From the NCBI GenBank assembly GCA_028279445.1, contig JANQNT010000024.1, positions 62,001 to 126,000 on the forward strand: a DNA stretch of 64,000 bases. Direction: 5' to 3'. The DNA comes from Tepidamorphaceae bacterium. Its GTDB lineage: Bacteria > Pseudomonadota > Alphaproteobacteria > Rhizobiales > Tepidamorphaceae. This document shows positions 48,721 to 56,393 of this stretch, one piece after another. The notes below the pieces were generated by a model, which was given only the letters and a program-made list of their open reading frames with translations, did not search any database and was not told where the DNA came from. Every line of letters begins with the position of its first letter. Position 1 is the first letter of the stretch. A program made the translations under genes and the position numbers.

Positions 48721-49947
48721 ATGGGCACGACCGAACCGGTGCGCGACGGTATTGGCTGGCGCACGCCTCTGGTGATCATCACCTGCGGCTGCGTGATCTC
48801 AGTCATGACCTTCGGCCCGCGCTCCGCCATGGGCCTGTTCCTGACGCCGATGTCGGATGCCAATGACTGGCCGCGCGAGGTGTTTGCGCTGGCGCTGGCG
48901 ATCCAGAACCTGGTCTGGGGTCTGGCGCAGCCGGTCGCCGGCGGCCTTGCAGATCGCTATGGCACCGCGAAGGTGATCGCCGCGGGCGCGGTCATCTACG
49001 CCCTGGGCATGGGCGCGATGGCCTTTGCCGATCTGCCTGTGCTGCTGCATCTGAGCGCCGGCGTGCTCGTCGGTGTTGCGATCGGCGCGAGTTCCTTTGG
49101 CCTGGTGATCGCGGCGTTCTCGCGGCTGTTGTCGGAGGAGCGCCGTCAGGTCGCCTTCGGACTGGCCACGGCTGGAGGCTCGATGGGACAGTTCCTGTTC
49201 GCCCCGATCACGCAAGGCTTCATCGCCGCCTATGGCTGGCAGGTGGCGTTGGTACTGCTCGCCGCCATGGTGCTGGCCGTGGTGGCGCTGGCACCAACGC
49301 TGGCCGGGCGAAACGAAGCACCGGCGACGACCCGCGACCAATCGGTCAGGGAAGCCATGCGCGAAGCGTTCAGGACGCCAGGCTACGTATTGCTGACAAC
49401 GGGTTTCTTCGTCTGTGGCTTCCAGCTTGCGTTCATCACCGCGCACTTTCCGGCCTATCTGGTTGATCTCGGCATCGCTGCCAAATGGGGTGCCTGGGCA
49501 ATCGCCCTGATAGGCTTGTTCAACATCGTGGGATCATACTACTCCGGCGTGCTGTCGGGCCGTTATTCGCGTCCACGCATGCTGAGTTGGCTCTATCTGC
49601 TGCGCGCGCTGGCCTTTGTCGCCTTCCTGCTGACGCCGGTATCGGTCGCCTCGGTGCTGATTTTCTCCTGCGTCATCGGATTGCTGTGGCTATCGACGAT
49701 CCCGCCGACCTCTGGCATCGTAGTCTCCATGTTCGGGCCGCGCTGGATGGGCCTGCTTTACGGCATCGTCTTCCTGAGCCATCAGGTCGGCTCCTCCCTT
49801 GGCGTATGGCTCGGTGGGCGGCTTTACGACCAGACCGGCTCCTACGACGTGGTCTGGTGGCTCAGCGTGGCGCTGGGCCTCGCCGCGGCGGTGATCCACT
49901 GGCCGATCCGGGATGCCCCGGTGGTGCGGTTGCAGCAGGCGGGATAA
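48721..49947 (+). CDS. Major facilitator superfamily transporter
   Basis: A 408-residue inner-membrane transporter with 12 helices. The loop between helices 2 and 3 reads GGLADRYGTAKVI, the usual MFS motif, and helix 4 to 5 has GASSFGLVIAAFSRLLSEERR. The overall pattern (SAMGLFLTPMSDANDWPREVF at the N-terminus) resembles oxalate/monocarboxylate-type MFS proteins. The substrate is unknown; the coupled deiminase-family gene suggests a nitrogen compound. ATG 48721 is favoured over the TTG at 48679, which sits in the palindrome. Confidence 0.87.
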   Translation: MGTTEPVRDGIGWRTPLVIITCGCVISVMTFGPRSAMGLFLTPMSDANDWPREVFALALAIQNLVWGLAQPVAGGLADRYGTAKVIAAGAVIYALGMGAMAFADLPVLLHLSAGVLVGVAIGASSFGLVIAAFSRLLSEERRQVAFGLATAGGSMGQFLFAPITQGFIAAYGWQVALVLLAAMVLAVVALAPTLAGRNEAPATTRDQSVREAMREAFRTPGYVLLTTGFFVCGFQLAFITAHFPAYLVDLGIAAKWGAWAIALIGLFNIVGSYYSGVLSGRYSRPRMLSWLYLLRALAFVAFLLTPVSVASVLIFSCVIGLLWLSTIPPTSGIVVSMFGPRWMGLLYGIVFLSHQVGSSLGVWLGGRLYDQTGSYDVVWWLSVALGLAAAVIHWPIRDAPVVRLQQAG

Positions 49948-49951
49948 GAGC

Positions 49952-51058
49952 TTGATCAGTCGGCGAAAGTTCGCTCTGGGTTCGGCAGCGACTGGTCTGA
50001 CACTTCCCTTGATGCGCGAAGGGCCGGCCATGGCCGAGACGTCTATCCAGCCGCGCGGCTTCCACCTGCCCGAAGAGGCGGTTCGCCACGCGCGCACCTT
50101 CATGCAGTGGCCGGTCAGCCGACGGGTGCATCCCGATCCGGACTTCCTCGACCACCTGCAGTCGACCATCGCCGAGATCGCCAACACCATCGTCGCGTTC
50201 GAGCCTGTCGTGATGCTGATGGCGCGCGAGCATGCGATTCCCTCGCGCCGCAAGCTGCTGCCCCAGGTCGATATCTGGGACATCCCCACCGAAGACCTGT
50301 GGGCGCGTGATTCCGGTCCCCTGTTCGTCGTCGACGGCCAGAGCCGGCTGGCCATCGCCAACCTCAACTTCAACGGCTGGGGCGGCAAGCAGGTGCATCG
50401 CCACGACGGCCGCATCGCCGAACGCATCGCGATGCGCATGGGGCTTGAACTGATCGACAGCGGCCTTGTCGGAGAGGCGGGCGGCGTGGAAACCGACGGC
50501 GCCGGCACGCTGATCGCGCACGAGAGTTCGTGGGTGAACCCCAACCGCAACCGGCTGTCGCGCGCCGAGATTGAGGCGCGCCTGCTGGTGGCACTCGGCG
50601 CCGACAAGATGATCTGGGCGCCGGGCATTGTCGGTGCCGACATCACCGATTACCACATCGATGCGTTGGCCCGTTTCGTGCAGCCGGGCCGCGTCATCAT
50701 CCAGATGCCGGAGGAAATCGACCCGCAAGACCCGTGGTCGCGCGCCGCCTTCGAGACCCGTGACATCCTCGCCGGCAGCACCGATGCGCGCGGCGAGCCG
50801 CTGGAACTGGTGAGTGTTCCGGAACCCTACGACACGCGCGTGCGTTCGGCCGATTTCGTTGCTGCTTACGTCAACTACTACGTCTGCAACGGCGCGGTGA
50901 TCGCGGCCGAATTCGGCGACCGCGACGCCGACCGTGCAGCCGAGCAGACCCTTGCCAGGCTCTATCCCGGCCGCGAGGTGGTCATGCTCAACGTGGATGC
51001 GCTGGGCGAAGTCGGCGGCGGCATCCACTGCGCCACGCGCGAGCAGCCAGCTCGTTAG
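49952..51058 (+). CDS. Agmatine deiminase family protein with Tat signal
   Basis: A 368-residue guanidino-group hydrolase of the agmatine/peptidylarginine deiminase fold. The catalytic Cys360 lies in GGGIHCATREQP, with DLWARDSGPLFVV near residue 112 and NFNGWGGK near 140 supplying substrate-binding residues. The N-terminus ISRRKFALGSAATGLTLPLM has a twin-arginine signal, so it probably acts in the periplasm, unlike standard AguA. The start is inferred as TTG 49952, 4 bases after the MFS stop; ATG 50030 would remove the signal. Likely product from agmatine is N-carbamoylputrescine. Confidence 0.82.
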   Translation: MISRRKFALGSAATGLTLPLMREGPAMAETSIQPRGFHLPEEAVRHARTFMQWPVSRRVHPDPDFLDHLQSTIAEIANTIVAFEPVVMLMAREHAIPSRRKLLPQVDIWDIPTEDLWARDSGPLFVVDGQSRLAIANLNFNGWGGKQVHRHDGRIAERIAMRMGLELIDSGLVGEAGGVETDGAGTLIAHESSWVNPNRNRLSRAEIEARLLVALGADKMIWAPGIVGADITDYHIDALARFVQPGRVIIQMPEEIDPQDPWSRAAFETRDILAGSTDARGEPLELVSVPEPYDTRVRSADFVAAYVNYYVCNGAVIAAEFGDRDADRAAEQTLARLYPGREVVMLNVDALGEVGGGIHCATREQPAR

Positions 51059-51071
51059 GGTCCGGACCCCA

Positions 51072-51119
51072 GAGCATGTTCCCGAAAAGTGTGAGCGGTT
51101 TTCGGACAAGAACATGCTC
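51072..51119. repeat. Rhizobial palindromic repeat (REP-like), third copy
   Basis: Arms GAGCATGTTC (51072-51081) and GAACATGCTC (51110-51119) enclose CCGAAAA...TTTTCGG, giving a long imperfect hairpin. It shares the core with the 47-base units at 32284 and 32465 but has different outer arms. It follows the deiminase stop and a GGGTCCGGACCC palindrome (51057-51069). Confidence 0.8.
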
Positions 51120-51133
51120 AACATCAGATAGAT

Positions 51134-51173
51134 GGAGCCACCTGAGCGATTCAACGAAAAGCGAAATGGCTCC
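51134..51173. repeat. Inverted repeat before the TetR gene
   Basis: GGAGCCA (51134-51140) and TGGCTCC (51167-51173) with a 26-base interior. It follows the REP-like element by 14 bases and may be part of the same compound intergenic repeat. Confidence 0.4.
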
Positions 51174-51221
51174 AGACTGCATCGACAGTCGGACCCCGGT
51201 GGCAGCTCGATGGGCTGGCAT

Positions 51222-51256
51222 TGACCTCAGCGCATATATGCATACGGATCAGGTCA
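51222..51256. promoter_or_regulatory. Candidate TetR-gene promoter/operator area
   Basis: TGACCT (51222-51227) and AGGTCA (51251-51256) flank the palindrome GCATATATGC (51232-51241), with TTGACC usable as a -35 box. It is 62 bases upstream of the TetR start, where autoregulators often bind. The two symmetries are not exactly concentric. Confidence 0.35.
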
Positions 51257-51317
51257 GTTCCGCATCGTGGTGATTCGTTGCGGGCAAGCGCGGGAACGCC
51301 CTGAGGGCGGCAATGCC

Positions 51318-51947
51318 ATGGCAAGGCAGCAGCTACGGGATCGGCAGACGACACGCCGGGCGCAGATCGAGGCGGCCGCCTACACGCTGCTGCTTGAGCG
51401 CGGCTACAAGGCAACCTCGATGCTCGCCGTGGCCAAGCACGCCGGCGCCTCCAACGAGACCATGTATCGCTGGTATGGCGGCAAGCACGATCTGTTCCGC
51501 GCCATTGTCGAGACCAATGCGGCGAAGGTCGCCGACCTGCTCGACGCGGCCATCGAGGCACCGGCCGATCCGCTGGCGACACTGCGGATGGTCGGTCCCG
51601 CCCTGCTGCGGCTGGTCACCAGCGAGCGGGCGATCGCGCTGAACCGCGCGGCGGTCATCGACGTGCACGAGAGCGCCAGGCTCGGCACCATCATCGCGCA
51701 GTCCGGCCGCGAGGAGATTTTCCCGCGCATCGGCGAACTCGTCTTTGCCGCCCGCGATGCCGGGCAGCTCGAGGTCGACGATGTGGCCGAGGCCGTCGAG
51801 AGCTATCTCGGGCTGCTGATCGGCGACATGCAGATCCGCCGCGCCATCGGTGTCCTGAAGGCGCCTGACGATGCCGCCATCGAGAAACGTGCCGCGCGCG
51901 CCTTCTCCCAGTTCTGCCGGTTGTATGGTGCCCGCGACAGGGCATGA
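51318..51947 (+). CDS. TetR/AcrR family regulator
   Basis: A 209-residue repressor. The N-terminal helix-turn-helix is clear: RRAQIEAAAYTLLLERGYKA, then SMLAVAKHAGASNETMYRWY and GGKHDLFRAIVETN (residues 10-60). The C-terminal ligand domain resembles the AcrR/YbiH-like class (C-terminal helix with AFSQFCRLYGA). GAGGG lies 10 bases before ATG 51318. Candidate targets are itself and the reductase gene 136 bases downstream. Confidence 0.88.
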   Translation: MARQQLRDRQTTRRAQIEAAAYTLLLERGYKATSMLAVAKHAGASNETMYRWYGGKHDLFRAIVETNAAKVADLLDAAIEAPADPLATLRMVGPALLRLVTSERAIALNRAAVIDVHESARLGTIIAQSGREEIFPRIGELVFAARDAGQLEVDDVAEAVESYLGLLIGDMQIRRAIGVLKAPDDAAIEKRAARAFSQFCRLYGARDRA

Positions 51948-52083
51948 CGCAGGGCATTGCCCCTATCGGACCAATTTGCAATTGCCCGTCCGGCACGCGG
52001 CGCGCTAAGCCCATATCGTGTAAGGCCCCGCGCGTTGCGCGCGCCGGCTGCAACCGGGCACATGCTGCGAAAGGGTACATGTC

Positions 52084-53073
52084 ATGAGCGGATTTCGCGC
52101 GATCCTTGTCTCCAGGGAAGGCGAGAAGGGCCAGAAGGTCGAGCTGACGGACCTCACGGACAACGACTTGATGGAGGGCGACGTGACCGTGCGCGTCACC
52201 CATTCCACCGTAAACTACAAGGACGGCCTGGCGCTGACCGGCAGCGCTCCGGTGATCCGTCGCTGGCCACTGATCCCGGGTATCGATTTCACCGGCGAGG
52301 TCGAGGCCTCCGATCATGCCGACTTCAAGCCGGGCGATGCGGTCATTCTCAACGGTTGGGGTGTCGGCGAAGCCCATCACGGCGGGTTCGCGGAGAAGGC
52401 CCGCGTCAGCGGCGACTGGCTGATCCATCGGCCCGCATCCTTGAGCGGCAAGGACGCCATGGCGATCGGCACCGCCGGCTATACCGCCGCGCTGTGCGTG
52501 CTGGCGCTGACCGACCACGGGCTGACACCGGACAACGGCCCCGTGGTCGTCACCGGTGCGGCGGGAGGCGTCGGCTCAACGGCCACCGCGCTGCTGGCCA
52601 AGCTCGGGTTTCACGTCATCGCATCGACCGGCCGCGCCTCGGAAGAGGCCTATCTGAAGGACCTGGGCGCGGCCGAGATCATCGCCCGTGACGAGTTGTC
52701 CGGTGCCGCGCGCCCTCTCGGCAAGGAGCGTTGGGCGGGGGGCGTCGATTCCGTCGGCAGCCACACCCTCGCCAACGTGCTGTCGATGACGAAATACGGT
52801 GGCGTGGTCGCCGCCTGTGGCCTGGCCCAGGGCATGGACCTGCCGGCCACGGTCGCGCCGTTCATCCTGCGTGGCGTCACGCTCGCCGGCATCGATTCGG
52901 TGATGGCGCCGAAGGACAAGCGCGCCCGCGCCTATGATCTGCTCACCGAACATCTCGACCGGGCCGCGTTCGATGCCATCACGACCACGATCCCGCTTGA
53001 CGACGTGCCGGCGGCCGGCGCCGACATCATCGCCGGCAAGGTGCGCGGCCGCACCGTGGTGGAGATCGGCTGA
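52084..53073 (+). CDS. MDR-family oxidoreductase, acrylyl-CoA reductase (AcuI/YhdH) type
   Basis: A 329-residue NADPH-dependent enzyme of the zinc-free medium-chain reductase group. Marks are [16 protein letters not shown] near residue 40, [10 protein letters not shown] near 67, the NADPH loop [18 protein letters not shown] near 155, and [20 protein letters not shown] near 250. AcuI detoxifies acrylyl-CoA formed from DMSP or 3-hydroxypropionate; that role here is inferred from family likeness only. It is followed 3 bases later by a VOC gene. Confidence 0.88.
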   Translation: MSGFRAILVSREGEKGQKVELTDLTDNDLMEGDVTVRVTHSTVNYKDGLALTGSAPVIRRWPLIPGIDFTGEVEASDHADFKPGDAVILNGWGVGEAHHGGFAEKARVSGDWLIHRPASLSGKDAMAIGTAGYTAALCVLALTDHGLTPDNGPVVVTGAAGGVGSTATALLAKLGFHVIASTGRASEEAYLKDLGAAEIIARDELSGAARPLGKERWAGGVDSVGSHTLANVLSMTKYGGVVAACGLAQGMDLPATVAPFILRGVTLAGIDSVMAPKDKRARAYDLLTEHLDRAAFDAITTTIPLDDVPAAGADIIAGKVRGRTVVEIG

Positions 53074-53076
53074 GCC

Positions 53077-53475
53077 ATGGCGGATGTCGCCGCGCAACGC
53101 CCGGCGCTCTCGGCCCTGCGGATTTTTGTCGATGATCTGGCCGGCGCGCGGGACTTCTACGAAGACACCCTGGGCCTTCCGCTTGTCTGGACGGCCGAGG
53201 GCGCGCTCGGCTTCGACGTGGGCGTCAGCCTGATCGTCGAAAGCGTTCCCGCCGACGCGGACGATGACGACCGCGCGCTTGTCGGGCGTTTTGTCGGCTG
53301 TTCTTTCGCCGTCGACGACATCGATGCGCACTACACCGAACTGGCCGGACGAGGTGTCACGTTTCACGGGCCCCCGGCACATCAGCAATGGGGCGGGCAC
53401 CTTGCCCATTTCGACGATCCCGCCGGCAACGTGCTGACGCTGGTCCAGTACCCCCGCGACGGGACGCAGGATTAG
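53077..53475 (+). CDS. VOC superfamily (glyoxalase/bleomycin resistance-like) protein
   Basis: A 132-residue protein with two beta-alpha-beta-beta-beta modules. LRIFVDDLAGARDFYEDTLG at residues 10-29 and the second half CSFAVDDIDAHYTELAGRGV, ending WGGHLAHFDDPAGNVLTLVQ with the metal glutamate position replaced by Thr/Gln (LTLVQY). One metal ligand, a histidine of GHLAHF, is visible. Function is unknown; possible dioxygenase, glyoxalase or resistance activity. Co-transcribed with the upstream reductase. Confidence 0.82.
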   Translation: MADVAAQRPALSALRIFVDDLAGARDFYEDTLGLPLVWTAEGALGFDVGVSLIVESVPADADDDDRALVGRFVGCSFAVDDIDAHYTELAGRGVTFHGPPAHQQWGGHLAHFDDPAGNVLTLVQYPRDGTQD

Positions 53476-53529
53476 GCGCCGGACTCAACCAGGTTATGCA
53501 CTCTGCGTGTGTCGGATCCCGGCGCATTT

Positions 53530-53545
53530 AATTGTATATACAATT
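53530..53545. promoter_or_regulatory. MarR operator-like palindrome, site 1
   Basis: AATTGTATATACAATT is a perfect 16-bp palindrome, located 57 bases before the marR start in a very AT-rich patch. A 14/16 match (site 2) overlaps the start region. Confidence 0.65.
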
Positions 53546-53581
53546 TTAATTTCGCACTTTCGCACACTGGACTGTGTTTGA

Positions 53582-53597
53582 AATTGCGTATACAATT
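53582..53597. promoter_or_regulatory. MarR operator-like palindrome, site 2
   Basis: AATTGCGTATACAATT matches site 1 at 14 of 16 positions and ends 5 bases before the marR ATG, covering the place of a ribosome site. The 52-base spacing equals about five DNA turns, so the two sites face the same side. Confidence 0.65.
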
Positions 53598-53602
53598 AAA
53601 TC

Positions 53603-54091
53603 ATGGACGACCTGTACTGCACATGCCACCGCTTGCGCAAGGCCATGCGCCGCACGACACGCCTGTATGACCACGCGCTGGCCTCGGCGGGTCTCACGGT
53701 GACGCAGTTCAGTCTGCTCGCCGCGCTGGCCAAGTCCCCGGACATGACCCGGCCGAATCTGGCGGCGTTGATGGACATGGATGCATCGACCCTGTCGCGG
53801 GCGCTCGGTCCGCTGGCGCGACGCGGGCTGATCGTGGGCGCACAGCCGCGCCCGCGCGGCCGCGCGGCGGCTTCCGGCCTGCGGTTGAGCGCGAGGGGAA
53901 CAAGGCTGTTCAACGAGGCGGTGCCGCGTTGGCAGGTGGCGCAGCGCGCGGTGCACGTTGCCCTGGGCGGACCGCAGACCCGCGATCTGCACGATCTGCT
54001 GGACACGCTACCGGCGGACAGCGGGGATGCAGCGGAGCCGGGCGGCCGCGGTTCCGCGGCCAACAAAGACCTGACTGTCGATACAGCCTAG
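53603..54091 (+). CDS. MarR family regulator
   Basis: A 162-residue winged-helix repressor: RLRKAMRRTTRLYDHALASAGL then TQFSLLAALAKSP, the recognition segment DMDASTLSRALGPLARRGL and the wing region VGAQPRPRGRAAASG. No Shine-Dalgarno is visible before the ATG. The last residues DLTVDTA and the TAG stop are encoded by a 23-base sequence that recurs exactly at 8510-8532, so the native C-terminus was probably altered by a repeat. Twin palindromes upstream imply autoregulation. Confidence 0.87.
   Translation: MDDLYCTCHRLRKAMRRTTRLYDHALASAGLTVTQFSLLAALAKSPDMTRPNLAALMDMDASTLSRALGPLARRGLIVGAQPRPRGRAAASGLRLSARGTRLFNEAVPRWQVAQRAVHVALGGPQTRDLHDLLDTLPADSGDAAEPGGRGSAANKDLTVDTA
54069..54091. repeat. 23-bp exact repeat, copy 2 (inside marR 3' end)
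   Basis: Identical to 8510-8532. Here it supplies the last seven codons and stop of the MarR gene and joins directly to the two-hairpin element that begins at 54091. Confidence 0.75.
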
Positions 54092-54189
54092 ATCATCCTG
54101 CATTTGAGTTGAATCGCCCAAATGCAGAAAAGATGATCTACATCAAAAGAGTAGAGCAACCTACACCGGTCTCGGCGCAGATTGCTCTA
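54091..54189. repeat. Two-hairpin intergenic repeat element, copy 2
   Basis: Hairpin A: GATCATC (54091-54097) and GATGATC (54132-54138) enclose CTGCATTTG/CAAATGCAG. Hairpin B: TAGAGCAA (54152-54159) pairs with TTGCTCTA (54182-54189). Outer arms equal copy 1 (24629-24731), inner stems differ but remain complementary. It sits between the convergent marR and phosphatase genes. Confidence 0.8.
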
Positions 54190-54194
54190 ACCGT

Positions 54195-54719
54195 TCAGTC
54201 GAGCGTCAGCGCGAACGGATCGCCCTCGGCGGCGAAATCACCGCGACCGATGCCGTGCACCGCCTGGCTCATGCGCCCCTGCCGGCCAAGCAGATCGTCG
54301 GCGAGTTCGACGAGCCGCGCGTTCGGAGTGGCGCTCGGCGCCGCCGCGCGCAGGGATGCCGCCAGTTCCTCCTCGTCGCGGCGCGGGTTGAGCGCGCAGA
54401 CCGTTATGAAGGCGGCGGCCGTCGAACGGCTGATCCCCGCCCAGCAGTGGATCAGCAGCGGTGCCTCGCGATGCCAGCTTTCCGCGAACGCGATGAGTTC
54501 CTCCACGTGCTCGGTTCCCGGCGGCGTCATGCCCTCCAGCGGCGTGACGATGTCGTTGAAGCCGAGGAAGAGATGCCGCTCGGCGGCGATCTGCGCCGGC
54601 CGCTCCACCGGCGTACCGGCATTGATGAGGGTGATCATGTGAGAGGCGCCGCTGGCCTCGGCGGTGCCGGCCAGCCGCGACAGGGAGCACACGCACACGG
54701 AAGCGGGATGTTCGATCAT
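54195..54719 (-). CDS. Protein tyrosine phosphatase family protein
   Basis: A 174-residue cytoplasmic dual-specificity-like phosphatase. The P-loop is LIHCWAGISRSTAAAF near residue 90, with the nucleophile cysteine and arginine spaced HCxxGxxRS. An upstream Asp-containing loop (GFNDIVTPLEGMTPP) may hold the general acid. The substrate is unknown. The start overlaps the HD gene stop by ATGA, and it is last in the YgfZ-HD-phosphatase operon. Confidence 0.85.
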   Translation of the reverse strand: MIEHPASVCVCSLSRLAGTAEASGASHMITLINAGTPVERPAQIAAERHLFLGFNDIVTPLEGMTPPGTEHVEELIAFAESWHREAPLLIHCWAGISRSTAAAFITVCALNPRRDEEELAASLRAAAPSATPNARLVELADDLLGRQGRMSQAVHGIGRGDFAAEGDPFALTLD

Positions 54720-55387
54720 GACGCCTCGCCCGCCAGGCTCGCGGTAACGGCCTGCGCGCTTGCCGGCTTGGCCGGTTCGCCGAGCAGGCGGGCGCGCTCG
54801 GTAAACGCCTCTTGCACGTCCTGCGCCGCCCGCGCCGTCAGCGCGAACAGGTCGTCCAGCCGTTCGCCGCCGAGCTTGCCCGGCTTGCCGAAGAAGCGCT
54901 CCGCGTCGGCGTGCGAGAAACCGGCCAGTTGCGTTGCCTCGAGGAACGCCGCCACGCGGTCCGCGCGCTTGATGGCCGCGGTCCAGGTCTTGGGCAATTG
55001 GGGTGGCAGGCCGAGCCTGCGATGCACCGCCTCCTGCAGTCTGGCCTCCACCGCCTTGTAGTTGTCGCCGATCACCGCCTTGAACGGGCTGATCATGTCG
55101 CCGATCACATACTCCGGCGCATCGTGGAAGAGGGCGGCCAGGCGCAGCTCCCGGCTTGGCCGTTTCTCCAGCCGGCCGACCAGGTCCTCGACCAGCAGCG
55201 AATGCTCCGCGACGGAAAACGCATGCGCGCCAACGGTCTGGCCGTTCCAGCGGGCCACCCGCGCCAGCCCGTGCGCGATGTCCTCGACCTCGATGTCGAG
55301 CGGGGAGGGATCGAGCAGGTCAAGCCGGCGGCCCGACAGCATGCGCTGCCAGGCGCGAGGCCCGCTCTCGATCGGCTTGCCGGCCAT
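54716..55387 (-). CDS. HD-domain hydrolase (YfbR/5'-nucleotidase-like)
   Basis: A 223-residue metal-dependent phosphohydrolase. The HD metal motif is LAALFHDAPEYVIGDMI near residue 85, with an upstream metal histidine in AEHSLLVEDLV and GDNYKAVEARLQ further on. The short YfbR-type HD proteins hydrolyse deoxynucleoside monophosphates; here this is inference. ATG 55387 overlaps the YgfZ stop by one base (TGATG); GTG 55390 is an alternative. Confidence 0.85.
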   Translation of the reverse strand: MAGKPIESGPRAWQRMLSGRRLDLLDPSPLDIEVEDIAHGLARVARWNGQTVGAHAFSVAEHSLLVEDLVGRLEKRPSRELRLAALFHDAPEYVIGDMISPFKAVIGDNYKAVEARLQEAVHRRLGLPPQLPKTWTAAIKRADRVAAFLEATQLAGFSHADAERFFGKPGKLGGERLDDLFALTARAAQDVQEAFTERARLLGEPAKPASAQAVTASLAGEAS

Positions 55388-56244
55388 CACGCTGCGTTCG
55401 CGCTGGCGCCGGGCACGGCGAAATCGGCCCAGCCGGGCTGCTCGGGATGCAGTTCCACCCCGTCCGCCGTCATGGCCGCGCCGGTGGCCACCGCGCTGTC
55501 GAGCCGGTCGAGGCGTATCAGCGCAAGCCCCCGGCCGTCGAGCGAAGAGCCCATGGCGCCGATGGTCTTGCCGCCGGCCGTGATGTCGGTGCCAACGGCA
55601 AGCGTGGTGCCCGAGAAGCGCACCGGCACGAAGCGCTTGCGCGCGGTGCCCCGGTGCTGCATGCGCGACACCACCTCCTGGCCCACATAGCAGCCCTTGG
55701 CGAAGTCGATGCCGGCAAGCTGGTCGAGATTGGCTTCGTGCGGGAACACCTCCCCGGAGGCAAAGTCGGCGCCGAGCTCGGCGACACCGAGCGCGATGCG
55801 GTGGGCGCGATAGGCAGCACTGCCATCGTCCAGCAAGGCCGCGTCTGCTGCCGGCATCACGCCGCGCCCGCCAAGCGCGGCAAGCCGCGGATCGGCCGGC
55901 GCGCTGTCGGGCCCATCACCGCGCGGCCAGGCAACGACCGCGAGGTTCGTGTCGATCTCCAGCGTCACATTGGCGCGCAGCCGGTAGAACATCAGCCGCT
56001 TGTGAAAGTCGCCGGCCAGCTCGGCCGTGGTGTCGAACAGGAAGGTCTCGTCGTCCAGACGGTGGATGATGGCGTCGAACAGCAGCTTGCCCTGCGGCGT
56101 CAGCAGCGCGCCATGGGCCGCCGCGCCCGGCGCGAGCGTATCGATCTCGCAGGTCACGAGCCCCTGCAGCAAGGCGCACGCGTCCGGCCCGCCGACGCGC
56201 AGCACCGCACGCTCGTCAAGTCGAACTCCCGTTGCATCAGCCAT
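55387..56244 (-). CDS. Folate-binding protein YgfZ (GcvT-like, Fe-S cluster assembly)
   Basis: A 285-residue tetrahydrofolate-binding protein (IBA57/YgfZ) that helps repair or assemble certain iron-sulfur enzymes. The signature [18 protein letters not shown] is near residue 188, with the conserved cysteine. [20 protein letters not shown] near residue 16 matches the GcvT fold. Useful for the Fe-S enzyme IspH and others. Heads the operon with the HD and phosphatase genes and is divergent from the dihydroorotase gene. Confidence 0.9.
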   Translation of the reverse strand: MADATGVRLDERAVLRVGGPDACALLQGLVTCEIDTLAPGAAAHGALLTPQGKLLFDAIIHRLDDETFLFDTTAELAGDFHKRLMFYRLRANVTLEIDTNLAVVAWPRGDGPDSAPADPRLAALGGRGVMPAADAALLDDGSAAYRAHRIALGVAELGADFASGEVFPHEANLDQLAGIDFAKGCYVGQEVVSRMQHRGTARKRFVPVRFSGTTLAVGTDITAGGKTIGAMGSSLDGRGLALIRLDRLDSAVATGAAMTADGVELHPEQPGWADFAVPGASANAA

Positions 56245-56393
56245 TATCGGCAGGGCCCCGCGTCAATACGCCTGTGAAAGATCGCGCTCGCCGCTCGCCA
56301 GCGCATCCATCGTGACATAGGTAATTGGCAAGGCGCACACCGGCAAGCAAGCATTGCCGGCATGGACAAAACTCGGTTGGCGAAAGGGTGGAA

